In this document: piece after piece, positions 39,484 to 51,022 of the stretch
Layout of the letters: each line of letters starts with the position of its first letter
How positions within the stretch are numbered: the stretch's first letter is position 1
Origin: Streptomyces curacoi
GTDB taxonomy: Bacteria > Actinomycetota > Actinomycetes > Streptomycetales > Streptomycetaceae
Assembly (NCBI RefSeq): GCF_001513975.1
Contig: NZ_KQ947985.1
Span: 310,001 to 374,000, forward strand
Length of the DNA stretch: 64,000 nt
Direction of reading: 5' to 3'
Notes under the pieces: generated by a model
The model's database searches: none
What the model was told of the DNA's origin: nothing
Seen by the model: only the letters and a program-made list of their open reading frames with translations
Program-made: the position numbers and the translations under genes

Positions 39484-40118
39484 GCGCGCGCATTCTCGTC
39501 GTGGACAACTACGACAGCTTCGTCTTCAACCTGGTTCAGTACCTGTACCAGCTGGGCGCCGAGTGCGAGGTGCTGCGCAACGACGAGGTGTCGACGGCAC
39601 ACGCCCAGGACGGCTTCGACGGTGTGCTGCTGTCGCCGGGACCGGGGACGCCCGAGGAGGCCGGGGTCTGCATCGAGATGGTGCGCCACTGTGCGGCGAC
39701 CGGGGTGCCCGTTTTCGGCGTCTGCCTGGGGATGCAGTCGATGCAGGTGGCGTACGGCGGTGTCGTGGACCGTGCGCCTGAGCTGCTGCACGGCAAGACG
39801 TCGTTGGTCGAGCACGAGGGCAAGGGCGTCTTCGCGGGTCTGCCGACGCCGTTCACGGCGACGCGCTACCACTCGCTGGCCGCCGAGCCGGCGACCGTGC
39901 CGGCCGAGCTGGAGGTCACGGCCCGCACGCACGACGGCATCATCATGGGCCTGCGCCACCGTGAACTGCCGGTCGAGGGTGTGCAGTTCCACCCCGAGTC
40001 GGTGCTGACCGAGCACGGGCACCGGATGCTGGCCAACTGGCTGGTGGAGTGTGGCGACCAGGGCGCGGTGGCGAGGTCGGCGGGGCTCGCCCCGGTGGTG
40101 GGCAGGGCCACGGCGTGA
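39480..40118 (+). CDS. Aminodeoxychorismate/anthranilate synthase glutamine amidotransferase subunit
   Basis: 212 residues of a class I glutamine amidotransferase: VVDNYDSFVFNLVQYL, SPGPGTPEEAG, catalytic Cys in FGVCLGMQSM and His/Glu in VQFHPESV. It delivers ammonia to a chorismate-using partner (PabB or TrpE type) that is not in this window, so folate or tryptophan synthesis cannot be told apart. Coupled by four-base overlaps to the small membrane protein before it and the sortase after it. Confidence 0.93.
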   Translation: MSARILVVDNYDSFVFNLVQYLYQLGAECEVLRNDEVSTAHAQDGFDGVLLSPGPGTPEEAGVCIEMVRHCAATGVPVFGVCLGMQSMQVAYGGVVDRAPELLHGKTSLVEHEGKGVFAGLPTPFTATRYHSLAAEPATVPAELEVTARTHDGIIMGLRHRELPVEGVQFHPESVLTEHGHRMLANWLVECGDQGAVARSAGLAPVVGRATA

Positions 40119-41293
40119 CCGCGCTGCGCCCCGAGCGCGAGTCCGGCGCCGCTTACGGGGACTCCTTCACGGAGTCCTACGGCGACGTCGGCGACCAGGG
40201 CACCTCGTACGGGCAGGAGCCGTACGAGGCGTCCGGTGCGCTTGGGGAGTGGCACGGCGCGGCGGGCTACGTCGCTCAAGGGCAGGGCAACGACGGCTAC
40301 GGCACGAGCGACGGGTACGGCGGAGAGGGGTACGCGGAGCCGTACATACCCCCCGTGGACGACGAGACCGTGGCGCTGCGGATACCGGATCCACCCGCAG
40401 GCGAGTCCATAGCGGCGTCTGCCGCCTCCTCAGCCCCTTCCGCCACAGGAACCACCGGAACCACCACCGGCGGCCGTGCGGCCCGTAGAAAGGCCGCCAA
40501 GCGGCGTCACGGGCGTCATGGGGGCTCCCGTCGGGCGGCGGAGGCCGTCGACAGCGACTCGGAGGCGTCCCAGGCCCCCCTGTCGCGTGTGGAGGCCCGC
40601 AGACAGGCCCGGGCGCGCAAGCCCAGCCCCGGGGTGTTCGCCAGCCGGGCGATCGGGGAGGTGTTCATCACCACCGGTGTGCTGATGCTGCTGTTCGTGA
40701 GCTACCAGCTGTGGTGGACGAACGTCCGGGCGCATGCGCAGGCGGACAAGGAGGCGAGCAGCCTCCAGGAGGACTGGGCGAGCGGCAAGCGCAACCCGGG
40801 GGTCTTCGAGCCGGGGCAGGGCTTCGCCATCCTCCACATCCCGAAGCTGGACGTCGTCGTCCCGATCGCGGAGGGCATCAGCAACAAGAAGGTGCTCGAC
40901 CGGGGCATGGTGGGTCACTACGGCGAGGGCAAGCTGAAGACGGCGATGCCGGATGCCAAGACCGGCAACTTCGGGCTGGCCGGGCATCGCAACACTCATG
41001 GTGAGCCGTTCCGGTACATCAACCGGCTCTCCCAGGGTGACGCGATCGTCGTGGAGACGCAGGACAAGTACTTCGTGTACAAGATGGCGTCGATCCTGCC
41101 GGTGACGTCGCCGAGCAACGTGAGTGTGCTGGATCCGATTCCGCCGGGGTCGGGCTTCACCAAGCCGGGCCGCTACATCACGCTCACCACGTGTACTCCG
41201 GAGTTCACCAGCAAGTACCGGTTGATCGTCTGGGGCAAGATGGTCGAGGAACGGCCGCGCAGCAAGGGCAAGCCGGATGCGCTCGTCAGTTAA
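40115..41293 (+). CDS. Class E sortase with long cytoplasmic N-terminus
   Basis: 392 residues. A Gly/Tyr/Ser-rich cytoplasmic region of about 180 residues leads to the membrane helix VFITTGVLMLLFVSYQLWW (about 183-205) and the sortase domain: His in GLAGHRNTHGEPF, Cys in LTTCTPEFTS, Arg in KYRLIVWG. GTG 40115 overlaps the amidotransferase stop. In S. coelicolor the adjacent class E sortases SrtE1 and SrtE2 anchor long chaplins; this and the next gene occupy that position. Confidence 0.92.
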   Translation: MTALRPERESGAAYGDSFTESYGDVGDQGTSYGQEPYEASGALGEWHGAAGYVAQGQGNDGYGTSDGYGGEGYAEPYIPPVDDETVALRIPDPPAGESIAASAASSAPSATGTTGTTTGGRAARRKAAKRRHGRHGGSRRAAEAVDSDSEASQAPLSRVEARRQARARKPSPGVFASRAIGEVFITTGVLMLLFVSYQLWWTNVRAHAQADKEASSLQEDWASGKRNPGVFEPGQGFAILHIPKLDVVVPIAEGISNKKVLDRGMVGHYGEGKLKTAMPDAKTGNFGLAGHRNTHGEPFRYINRLSQGDAIVVETQDKYFVYKMASILPVTSPSNVSVLDPIPPGSGFTKPGRYITLTTCTPEFTSKYRLIVWGKMVEERPRSKGKPDALVS

Positions 41294-41306
41294 GGGCAGA
41301 TGAATA

Positions 41307-42071
41307 GTGGCAGCGACCACCGACGGCACGGAAGAGCACACGGCGGCGCCCGCGTCACGGCGCCCCCCGGCACGCCGTCGCGGCATGGGCCGGATCGCGA
41401 TGGCGGTCAGCGTCTTCGGCGAACTCCTCATCACGGCGGGTCTGGTGCTGGGCCTGTTCGTCGTCTACTCGCTGTGGTGGACGAATGTCCTCGCCGACCG
41501 CGCGGCGGACAAGCAGGCCGACAAGGTCCGTGACATCTGGGCCCACCAGGACGACGGCTCCGGCCGCCCGGCCACGTTCGACTCCAAGGACGGCATCGGC
41601 TTCCTGCATGTGCCCGCGATGAGTGGCGACGAGATCCTCGTCGAGAAGGGCACGACGTCGAAGATCCTCAACGACGGCGTCGCCGGCTACTACACCGACC
41701 CGGTCAAGGCGACCCTGCCCACGTCCGGCAAGAAGGGCAACTTCTCTCTCGCCGCCCATCGGGACGGGCATGGCGCGGAGTTCCACAACATCCACAAGAT
41801 CGAGAAGGGCGACCCGATCGTCTTCGAGACGAAGGACAAGTGGTACGTCTACAAGGTCTACGCCCTCCTTCCCGAGACCTCGAAGTACAACGTGAAGGTC
41901 CTGTCCGCCATCCCGAAGGAGTCGGGCAAGACCAAGGCGGGCCACTACATCACCCTGACGACCTGCACGCCGGTGTACACGAGCCGGTACCGCTACATCG
42001 TGTGGGGCGAGCTGGAGCGGGTGGAGAAGGTGGACAAGGAGCGGACGCCGCCGGAGGAGCTGCGCGGCTGA
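41307..42071 (+). CDS. Class E sortase (third)
   Basis: 254 residues. Short basic N-terminus, membrane helix FGELLITAGLVLGLFVVYSL, and sortase domain with His in SLAAHRDGHG (about 150), Cys in LTTCTPVYTS (about 219) and Arg in RYRYIVWG. GTG 41307 lies 13 bp after the previous sortase stop. It ends before a strong bidirectional terminator shared with pknB. Confidence 0.93.
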   Translation: MAATTDGTEEHTAAPASRRPPARRRGMGRIAMAVSVFGELLITAGLVLGLFVVYSLWWTNVLADRAADKQADKVRDIWAHQDDGSGRPATFDSKDGIGFLHVPAMSGDEILVEKGTTSKILNDGVAGYYTDPVKATLPTSGKKGNFSLAAHRDGHGAEFHNIHKIEKGDPIVFETKDKWYVYKVYALLPETSKYNVKVLSAIPKESGKTKAGHYITLTTCTPVYTSRYRYIVWGELERVEKVDKERTPPEELRG

Positions 42072-42091
42072 CGGATCGGTCCGGCCAAAAG

Positions 42092-42126
42092 AAAAGTCCC
42101 GGAACCTTTCAGGTTCCGGGACTTTT
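42092..42126. terminator. Bidirectional terminator between sortase and pknB genes
   Basis: Perfect 16-bp stem (42092-42107 with 42111-42126) with a TTC loop, starting AAAA and ending TTTT, so it serves both convergent transcripts. Confidence 0.92.
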
Positions 42127-42141
42127 GCGTGGCGTAGGGAC

Positions 42142-44166
<2,025 letters not shown>

Positions 44167-44336
44167 AAGCTACCTACCAGCCCTCTCCGTCGGTCCCGCC
44201 TTCACCCTTGTGGGTTCGGCGGTGTGCCGTCCGGGCATACCGTACCCGGCTCATCTTGTGTGACCTGGCCAAGCCCGTAACCCGATACAGGACCGGTATC
44301 GCAACGTGCACCGATGTGAAGGGGACGTGAGCGGGG

Positions 44337-45812
44337 TCACTTCTTGTCGTTGATGACCGCCTCCATGACCTTCTTCGCGATGGGGGCCGCGAGGCCGCCG
44401 CCGGAGATGTCGTCGCGGTTGGCGTTCTCGTCCTCGACCACGACCGCGACCGCGACCGGCGCGCTGCCGTCACTGAGCTTGGCGTAGGAGATGAACCAGG
44501 CGTACGGCTTCTCGCTGTTGTCGACACCGTGCTGGGCGGTACCGGTCTTGCCGCCGACGGTGACGCCGTCCATCTGTGCGCTCTTGCCGGTACCGTCCTG
44601 CACGACCGTCTCCATCATCGACTGCAGGATCTGAGCGTTCTCCGGCGTCAGCGGCTGGCTCAGTTCTTCCGGCTTGGTCGTCTCGATGGGGTCGAAGTTC
44701 GGCGCCTGCAGTTCGTCCACCATGTACGGCTTCATCAGCTTGCCGTCGTTGGCGACGGCCGACGCGACCATCGCCATCTGGAGCGGGGTGGCGGCGGTGT
44801 TGAACTGGCCGATGGAGGACAGCGCGGTCTGCGAGGGGTTCATGTCGTTGGAGAAGACCGACGCGTTGGAGCGGACCGGCGTGAACTGCTCCGAGGTGAA
44901 GCCGAACTGCTTGGCCGTCTCCAACATGTCGTCGTTGCCGAGGTCCGATCCGATCTTGCCGAAGACGGTGTTGCAGGAGTACTGCAGGGCGACCCTCAGC
45001 GTCGCGTTCTTGCAGGGGATGTTGCCCTCGTTCGGCAGCTCGGTGGTGGTGCCCTCCATGACCCAGGGGTCCGGCGACTTGGTCTTTTCGTCCGCGCTCT
45101 TGTACAGGCCGTGCTCCAGCGCGGCGGCCGCGGTCACGACCTTGAAGGTGGAGCCGGGTGGGTAGACCTCACGCAGCGCCCGGTTGAGCATCGGGTCGTC
45201 CGGGTTGTTCTTCTTCTGGAGCTTCTGCCAGGCCTTGGTGTCCGTGCTCGTGGAGTTACCGGCGAACGACGAGGGGTCATACGACGGGTAGGACGCCAGG
45301 GCCAGGATCTTGCCGGTGGACGGCTCCAGTGCCACGACGGCACCCTTGCCGCGTTCCTTGAGGCCGTTGTACGCCGCCTTCTGGGCAGCGGCGTTCAGGG
45401 TGGTGACGACGTTGCCGCCCTGCTGGTCCTTGCCGGTGATCATGTCCAGGGTGTTGCGGAAGAACAACCGGTCATCGTTGCCGGTGAGGATGCCGTCCTC
45501 GATGGACTCCAGCTGGGTGGCGCCGAAGGCCTGGGACGCGTATCCCGTGACGGGCGCCCACATAGGCCCGTTCTTGTAGGTGCGCTTCCACTTGAAGTCG
45601 CTGCCCGTGGTCTCCACGGAGCCGGTGATCGGATTGCCGCCGACGATGATGTCGCCGCGTGGCTGGGCGTATCGCTCGATGGAGATACGGCGGTTGTTCA
45701 CGTTGTCCTGCAGCGCGTCCGCCTTGACGTACTGGAGCCAATTGTCGCGGATGAGCAGGGTGAGGATGAGCAGTCCGCAGAAGATCGCGATTCGGCGCAG
45801 GGGCTTGTTCAC
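44337..45812 (-). CDS. pbpA: Class B penicillin-binding protein PbpA
   Basis: 491 residues: an N-terminal membrane anchor, a dimerisation domain and a transpeptidase domain with SxxK in PPGSTFKVV (about 219), SxN in LQYSCNTVF and KTG in VGGKTGTAQHG (about 420). It cross-links peptidoglycan as partner of the SEDS glycosyltransferase encoded just before it. GTG 45812 overlaps that gene's stop by four bases. Confidence 0.96.
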   Translation of the reverse strand: MNKPLRRIAIFCGLLILTLLIRDNWLQYVKADALQDNVNNRRISIERYAQPRGDIIVGGNPITGSVETTGSDFKWKRTYKNGPMWAPVTGYASQAFGATQLESIEDGILTGNDDRLFFRNTLDMITGKDQQGGNVVTTLNAAAQKAAYNGLKERGKGAVVALEPSTGKILALASYPSYDPSSFAGNSTSTDTKAWQKLQKKNNPDDPMLNRALREVYPPGSTFKVVTAAAALEHGLYKSADEKTKSPDPWVMEGTTTELPNEGNIPCKNATLRVALQYSCNTVFGKIGSDLGNDDMLETAKQFGFTSEQFTPVRSNASVFSNDMNPSQTALSSIGQFNTAATPLQMAMVASAVANDGKLMKPYMVDELQAPNFDPIETTKPEELSQPLTPENAQILQSMMETVVQDGTGKSAQMDGVTVGGKTGTAQHGVDNSEKPYAWFISYAKLSDGSAPVAVAVVVEDENANRDDISGGGLAAPIAKKVMEAVINDKK

Positions 45813-47245
45813 GGGCGGACCACCTGGGTCATCTCGGCGTCGGGGTTGGAAACGGGGGCCGGGGCCGGGCGGCGTGCGGTGTCGCTGATGCGCAGCAGGA
45901 TGCCGATGAGGGCCCAGTTGGCGATGACGGAGGAGCCACCGGCCGCGAGGAACGGCATGGTCATACCGGTCAGCGGGATCAGTCCCATGACGCCGCCGGC
46001 GACGACGAAGATCTGCAGGGCGAAGGCGCCGGACAGGCCGACCGCGAACAGCTTGCCGAAGGGGTCGCGGGCCGCGAGTGCGGTCCGTACGCCGCGCTCG
46101 ATGATCAGGCCGTACAGCAGCAGCATCGCCATGACACCGGCCAGCCCGAGTTCCTCGCCGAAGGTGGAGAAGATGAAGTCGGAGTTGGCGGCGAAGCCGA
46201 TGAGGTCGGAGTTGCCCTGGCCGAGTCCGGTGCCCATGACGCCGCCGGAGCCGAACGACATGATCGACTGGCCGATCTGCTCGCAGGCGCCGGAGGTCTT
46301 GTAGCAGCTCCAGGGGTCGAGCCAGGCGTCCACACGGGCCTGCACATGGCTGGCGAACGAGGCGACGCCGACGGCACCGGCAGCCGACATCAGCAGACCG
46401 ATCACGATCCAGCTGGTCCGTTCGGTGGCGACGTACAGCATGACCACGAACATGCCGAAGAACAGCAGCGACGTACCGAGGTCGTTCTCGAAGATGAGGA
46501 TGAGCAGGCTGACGGCCCAGATCGTGATGATCGGGCCGAGGTCACGGCCCCGCGGCAGGTAAAGGCCCATGAAGCGACGGCTGGCCAGGGCCAGGGCGTC
46601 GCGCTTCACCATCAGGTAGCCGGAGAAGAAGATGCCAATGATGATCTTCGCGAACTCGCCTGGCTGGATGGAGAAACCGGCGACGCTGATCCAGATCTTG
46701 GCGCCGAACACGTCGGCGCCGAGCCCCGGGACCAGCGGCAGGAGCAGCAGCACCAGCGCGGCCACCATCGAGATATAGGTGTAGCGCTGCAGGATGCGGT
46801 GGTCCTTGAGGAAGACCAGGACCACGACGAACAGGGCGAGCCCCACGGCCGAGTACATCAGCTGGTTGGGTGCGGACGGGCTGAAGACGCCGTAGAGGTT
46901 CTCCGCGAGCTGCTGGAGCCGCTGCGACTGGTCCAGGCGCCAGATGACGACCAGCCCCAGCCCGTTCAGCAGCGTCGCGATCGGCAGCAGCAGCGGGTCT
47001 GCGTACGGGGCGAACTTCCGTACGACTAGATGGCCGATGGCCGCGAGCAGGCCGAGCCCGAGGCCGTAGCCCGCGAGGCCGGCCGGCACTTCGTCGTTGA
47101 TCGCCAACCCCACGTTGGCGTAGGCGAACACCGGAATGACAACCGCGAACACCAGCAGCGCCAGCTCGGTGTTGCGCCGGCTGGGCGCGCCGATGGCGCC
47201 GATCGTGGACGTGTGGTGCGTCGGCGAGTTCGTAGTACTGCTCAT
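45809..47245 (-). CDS. rodA: SEDS family peptidoglycan glycosyltransferase (FtsW/RodA/SpoVE type)
   Basis: 478 residues with about 12 membrane helices. The SEDS signature (GVMGTGLGQGNSDLIGFAAN, then SDFIFSTFGEELG) and the segment ISVAGFSIQPGEFAKI with the catalytic Asp/Glu region are present. It polymerises glycan strands together with PbpA. ATG 47245 lies 27 bp after the phosphatase stop. The rodA name follows the mycobacterial operon; the FtsW family cannot be excluded. Confidence 0.94.
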   Translation of the reverse strand: MSSTTNSPTHHTSTIGAIGAPSRRNTELALLVFAVVIPVFAYANVGLAINDEVPAGLAGYGLGLGLLAAIGHLVVRKFAPYADPLLLPIATLLNGLGLVVIWRLDQSQRLQQLAENLYGVFSPSAPNQLMYSAVGLALFVVVLVFLKDHRILQRYTYISMVAALVLLLLPLVPGLGADVFGAKIWISVAGFSIQPGEFAKIIIGIFFSGYLMVKRDALALASRRFMGLYLPRGRDLGPIITIWAVSLLILIFENDLGTSLLFFGMFVVMLYVATERTSWIVIGLLMSAAGAVGVASFASHVQARVDAWLDPWSCYKTSGACEQIGQSIMSFGSGGVMGTGLGQGNSDLIGFAANSDFIFSTFGEELGLAGVMAMLLLYGLIIERGVRTALAARDPFGKLFAVGLSGAFALQIFVVAGGVMGLIPLTGMTMPFLAAGGSSVIANWALIGILLRISDTARRPAPAPVSNPDAEMTQVVRP

Positions 47246-47272
47246 CGTGTGACGGGGCCTCTCACGGCTTGC

Positions 47273-48817
47273 CTACTGCGTACCGCAGTTCGAGACGACC
47301 TTCTGCTCTTCCTCCGAGAGAGTGGGGCCGGGGTTGGGCGTCGCAGTCGGTGTCGGGGAGGTGGAGGTGGACGGGTCGGGGGACTTGGACGCCGACGGGT
47401 TCGGTGTCGGTGTCGCCTTGGACGTGAGGGAGGTACGGGTGGTTCCCGTGGTGCCTCCGGCCTCGCCCTCGCCCGTCTTGGAGTTCTGCTCGCTCTCGGC
47501 GGCCTGCCGCTCGGTCCGCTTCTTGCACGCGGAGGCCTGCACGGCGAGTTCCTCGATCTTCGCCTGGGCGTCCTTCAGACCGCCCTCGGCGATGGTCGCC
47601 TCGACCAGCTTCTGCTGGTAGGGCGGCAGGTACTTGAGTTCGATCTCGGGGTGGTCCTTCTCCACCTTCGACAACGAGACCCAGGCCAGGTCCTGGCTGA
47701 TCCCCCGGTACAGGGCGACGTGTTCCTCGTTGGCGCCGACGTAGTACTGGGTCTGCGTCCAGCGCCAGCCGCCGTACAGGCCGCCGCCGATCACCGCGAG
47801 CGCGAGCGTGATGTAGAAGGATCTCTTCAGCCACTGGCGGCCCTTGCGGGGCTTGACGAAGTCGTCGTCGGTGTAGTCGCCGAAGCTGCCGGCCGGGATG
47901 TAGCCGGTGGTGTCGCCGGAGCCGGGCGGGCCGAACTCGCCGCCGCCCTGTCCGGGCACCTGGCGGCCGAGCCCGGAGGCGCGTCCGGCCGGGGTCTGCA
48001 TGATGCCGTTGTCGTGCAGGTGGTTCTGGTTCTCGGCGACGGCGCCGACCACGACCGGGGTGTCGTGCAGCTGTCCGGCGAGGGTGTCGCCGGTGTCGAG
48101 GTCGAGGACGTCGGCGACGATGACGGTGATGTTGTCGGGGCCGCCGCCGCGCAGCGCCAGCTCGATGAGCTGCTGCACGGTCTCCTGCGGGCCCTGGTAG
48201 CTGGCGAGGGTGTCCTCCAGGGTCTGGTGGGACACGACGCCGGAGAGGCCGTCGGAGCAGATCAGGTACCGGTCGCCGGCGCGGACTTCGCGGATCGACA
48301 GGTCGGGCTCGACGTGGTCGCCGCTGCCCAGTGCGCGCATGAGGAGCGACCGCTGCGGGTGCGTCGTCGCCTCTTCCTCGGTGATGCGGCCCTCGTCGAC
48401 CAGGCGCTGCACCCAGGTGTGGTCCTGTGTGATCTGGGTGAGGACGCCGTCGCGGAGCAGGTACGCGCGCGAGTCGCCGACGTGGACGAGGCCGAGGCGC
48501 TGACCGGTCCACAGCAGGGCCGTGAGCGTGGTGCCCATGCCTTCGAGCTGGGGGTCGTCCTCGACCATGGAGCGCAGCTGGTCGTTGGCGCGCTGTACGG
48601 CCGTACCGAGCGAGGTGAGGATGTCGGAGCCGGGGACGTCGTCGTCGAGGGCGACGATCGTCGAGATGGCCTCCGACGAGGCGACCTCGCCCGCGGCGGC
48701 GCCGCCCATGCCGTCGGCGATCGCGAGCAGTCGGGGACCGGCGTATCCGGAGTCCTCGTTGCCCTCCCGGATCATGCCTTTGTGCGATCCGGCGGCGAAG
48801 CGCAGTGACAGACTCAT
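47273..48817 (-). CDS. pstP: PP2C family protein phosphatase PstP
   Basis: 514 residues from ATG 48817 (GCGAGGTG in front). PP2C domain (about 1-235) with metal ligands in EGNEDSG, IADGMGGAAAGE, CSDGLSG and GGPDNITV. A linker, a membrane helix (FYITLALAVIGGGLYGGW) and an extracellular Ser/Thr/Pro-rich region follow. It reverses PknB phosphorylation. A start 15 codons upstream (GTG 48862) is also possible. Between fhaB and the SEDS gene. Confidence 0.95.
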   Translation of the reverse strand: MSLSLRFAAGSHKGMIREGNEDSGYAGPRLLAIADGMGGAAAGEVASSEAISTIVALDDDVPGSDILTSLGTAVQRANDQLRSMVEDDPQLEGMGTTLTALLWTGQRLGLVHVGDSRAYLLRDGVLTQITQDHTWVQRLVDEGRITEEEATTHPQRSLLMRALGSGDHVEPDLSIREVRAGDRYLICSDGLSGVVSHQTLEDTLASYQGPQETVQQLIELALRGGGPDNITVIVADVLDLDTGDTLAGQLHDTPVVVGAVAENQNHLHDNGIMQTPAGRASGLGRQVPGQGGGEFGPPGSGDTTGYIPAGSFGDYTDDDFVKPRKGRQWLKRSFYITLALAVIGGGLYGGWRWTQTQYYVGANEEHVALYRGISQDLAWVSLSKVEKDHPEIELKYLPPYQQKLVEATIAEGGLKDAQAKIEELAVQASACKKRTERQAAESEQNSKTGEGEAGGTTGTTRTSLTSKATPTPNPSASKSPDPSTSTSPTPTATPNPGPTLSEEEQKVVSNCGTQ

Positions 48818-48937
48818 GCGCACCTCGCCTGTCGGCTCCGGGTACATCCGCACGGTGCCCACCCTCCGGTCGGGAGCGCGCCGGGGCCCGTCGTGCGGTC
48901 CACCGCTGCGTGCTCGCTCCGCTCGCTCATTGTCGTA

Positions 48938-49450
48938 CTACTTCCGCAGCTCGATGACGGTCTTGCCGATGCGGATCGGCGCGCCCAGCGGAATCGGTGT
49001 GGGGGTCGTCAGCCGCGTTCGGTCGAGGTACGTGCCGTTGGTGGAGCCCAGGTCCTCGACGATCCACTGGCCGTCGCGGTCCGGGTAGATCCTGGCATGC
49101 CGGCTTGAGGCGTAGTCGTCGTCCAGCACGATCGTGCTGTCGTGCGCCCGGCCCAGGGTGATGGTCTGGCCCTGGAGCGCGACGGTGGTGCCGGTGAGCG
49201 TGCCCTCGGACACGACCAGCTTGGTGGGGGCGTTACGGCGCTGGCGGCCGCCGCCCTGCTGGCCGCGCTGCTGCGGAGGCGCCGCCTGACGGGCGGCCTG
49301 CTGGGGCCGTGCGGCCTCGCGGCGCGACCCGCGCTGGGTGACGCGCGTACCGAACAGGTCGCTGCGGATGACCTGCACGGCCACGATCACGAACAGCCAC
49401 AGGACGGCCAGGAAACCCAGCCGCATGACCGTGAGGGTCAGCTCTGACAT
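48938..49450 (-). CDS. fhaB: FHA-domain membrane protein FhaB
   Basis: 170 residues. An N-terminal membrane helix (LTLTVMRLGFLAVLWLFVIV), a basic Gln/Arg-rich linker, then an FHA domain with ITLGRAHDSTIVLDDDYASS, RHARI and EDLGSTNGTYLD, which binds phospho-threonine. It links kinase signals to wall synthesis. ATG 49450 is 11 bp past the fhaA stop. Confidence 0.94.
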   Translation of the reverse strand: MSELTLTVMRLGFLAVLWLFVIVAVQVIRSDLFGTRVTQRGSRREAARPQQAARQAAPPQQRGQQGGGRQRRNAPTKLVVSEGTLTGTTVALQGQTITLGRAHDSTIVLDDDYASSRHARIYPDRDGQWIVEDLGSTNGTYLDRTRLTTPTPIPLGAPIRIGKTVIELRK

Positions 49451-49460
49451 TGCCCCCGCT

Positions 49461-50324
49461 TCACCCTTCGGCTTGCCTATAGATAACGGTGGTGCTGCCC
49501 ACGACGATCCGCGAGCCGTCGCGGAGCGTAGCGCGGGTGGTGTGCTGCCCGTCCACCACGATGCCGTTGGTGGAGCCGAGATCCTGGATCGTCGAGGGCG
49601 TTCCGGTCCGGATCTCGCAGTGCCGGCGGGAGACGCCGGGGTCGTCGATCCGCACGTCGGCCTCGGTGCTGCGGCCCAGCACCAGCGTGGCGCGGGAGAT
49701 CTGATGGCGGGTGCCGTTGATCTCGATCCAGTAGCGGGTGCGCCCGCCGGCCGCGGGGGCCGGGGGACGCTGGCCGCCCGCGGGCTGCGGGTAGCCGTAG
49801 CCGCCGGGGCGACCGCCGGGCGGCGGCGCGGCGGGCATGGGCGGCATGGGCGGGGCGCCCGCGGGCGCGGCGGCCGGCGGATAGCCGTAGCCACCGGGCC
49901 GCCCGGCCGGGGCGGCGGGTGCGGGTGCCTGCTGGCCCTGCTGGTCGGTGGAGCCGGCGAGCGTACGGCTGCGCACGCGGTACAGGCCGGTGTCGAGGTC
50001 CTCGGCCTTCTCCAGGTGGACCCTGATCGGGCCCATGAAGGTGTAGCGCTGCTGCTTGGCGTAGTCGCGGACCATGCCGGCGAGCTCGTCGCCGAGCTGG
50101 CCGGAGTAGGGGCTCAGGCGCTCGTAGTCCGGCGCGCTCAGCTCCACGATGAAGTCGTTGGGGACGACCGTACGGTCGCGGTTCCAGATGGTGGCGTTGT
50201 TGTCGCACTCGCGCTGGAGCGCTCCCGCGATCTCGACGGGCTGGACCTCGGACTTGAACACCTTGGCGAAGGTGCCGTTGACCAGACCTTCGAGACGCTG
50301 CTCGAACTTCTTCAGGACTCCCAT
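49461..50324 (-). CDS. fhaA: FHA-domain protein FhaA (DUF3662)
   Basis: 287 residues. The N-terminal DUF3662 domain (about 1-120, LKKFEQRLEGLVNGTFAKVF) is followed by a Gly/Pro/Tyr-rich linker with two GRPGGYGYP units and a C-terminal FHA domain (ATLVLGRSTEADVRIDDPGV, RRHCEI, DLGSTNGIVVDG). In mycobacteria FhaA binds the phosphorylated MurJ-associated pseudokinase, whose homologue lies at 1.8-3.5 kb here. ATG 50324 follows GGAGGTG. First gene of the operon. Confidence 0.95.
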   Translation of the reverse strand: MGVLKKFEQRLEGLVNGTFAKVFKSEVQPVEIAGALQRECDNNATIWNRDRTVVPNDFIVELSAPDYERLSPYSGQLGDELAGMVRDYAKQQRYTFMGPIRVHLEKAEDLDTGLYRVRSRTLAGSTDQQGQQAPAPAAPAGRPGGYGYPPAAAPAGAPPMPPMPAAPPPGGRPGGYGYPQPAGGQRPPAPAAGGRTRYWIEINGTRHQISRATLVLGRSTEADVRIDDPGVSRRHCEIRTGTPSTIQDLGSTNGIVVDGQHTTRATLRDGSRIVVGSTTVIYRQAEG

Positions 50325-50811
50325 GGGGCACCTCCTCCGTCGCCTGCTTCGTCCTGCACCCCGCCGGGCGGGTACTGCCTTACCTGGTACTGCTTACTGA
50401 TCGTATCCACGCGCCGGTCAATCGGCTGGTTCCCCCTGTCGGCCCGGTCGACGGGTGTCGACGCCCTCGAAGTTCCCTCTGGAGCTCCGCTTCGAACTCC
50501 TCGGGTGCACAGTCCTGCCATGGATCGTAGAGGCGGCCGAAGACCAGTGTCCCGCACCTGACTGTGGACCCCGACCGGCTCCTGGGGAGATCGGTGCTAC
50601 CGGTACGAGGTTGATACGTGAACCGGTCCTCGTCGATACGGAGCGGAGGGCGCCGCGGGTTCGGGCGGCGCCGGGCGGACGGCGCCGACTGCGCTGGTGG
50701 GCGGCTGCCTGGCCATAAGGGATGTGAACCCACCCTGGACGGCGTGCTAATGTTCTGGGTGTCGGAAGGCGCCAGGCCCCAAGGGGCAGAGAGCCGGAGG
50801 ACACACCCAAT
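50325..50811. promoter_or_regulatory. Region between fhaA and tRNA-Leu
   Basis: 487 bp without a supported gene; the open frames are Arg/Pro-rich. A TAATGT hexamer at 50750-50755 may be the -10 of tRNA-Leu, 57 bp before it. The fhaA operon promoter must lie in the left part, but no clear hexamers were found. Confidence 0.4.
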
Positions 50812-50895
50812 GCGCGGGTGGCGGAATAGGCAGACGCGCTGGATTCAGGTTCCAGTGCCCGCAAGGGCGTGGGGGTTCAACTCCCCCCTCGCGCA
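50812..50895 (+). tRNA. tRNA-Leu(CAG)
   Basis: 84 nt with a long variable arm. Acceptor GCGCGGG pairs with CTCGCGC (one G-U), the anticodon CAG is at 50846-50848, the variable arm is GCCCGCAAGGGC, and the T arm contains GGTTCAACTCC. No encoded CCA. Confidence 0.96.
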
Positions 50896-50900
50896 CCCTC

Positions 50901-50937
50901 GAAGAGGCGGCATCGTAATCAACGATGCCGCCTCTTC
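50901..50937 (+). terminator. Terminator of tRNA-Leu
   Basis: Perfect 16-bp stem (50901-50916 with 50922-50937) and 5-nt loop AATCA, 5 bp after the tRNA; followed by TGTTGTG. Confidence 0.9.
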
Positions 50938-51022
50938 TGTTGTGTTCGCCACCTTGGCCGGCCCGGTACGGCGTCGTCCGGCGCCCGTGCCCTGTGATGA
51001 AGCTCTCAGGTCACGGCAGGGC

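Noticed and set aside
44529..46304. 591-codon plus-strand frame opposite pbpA and the SEDS gene
   Set aside because: Antisense to two certain genes, with no recognisable domain.
50418..50864. Minus-strand frame running into tRNA-Leu
   Set aside because: It overlaps the tRNA and has Arg/Pro/Ser noise composition.
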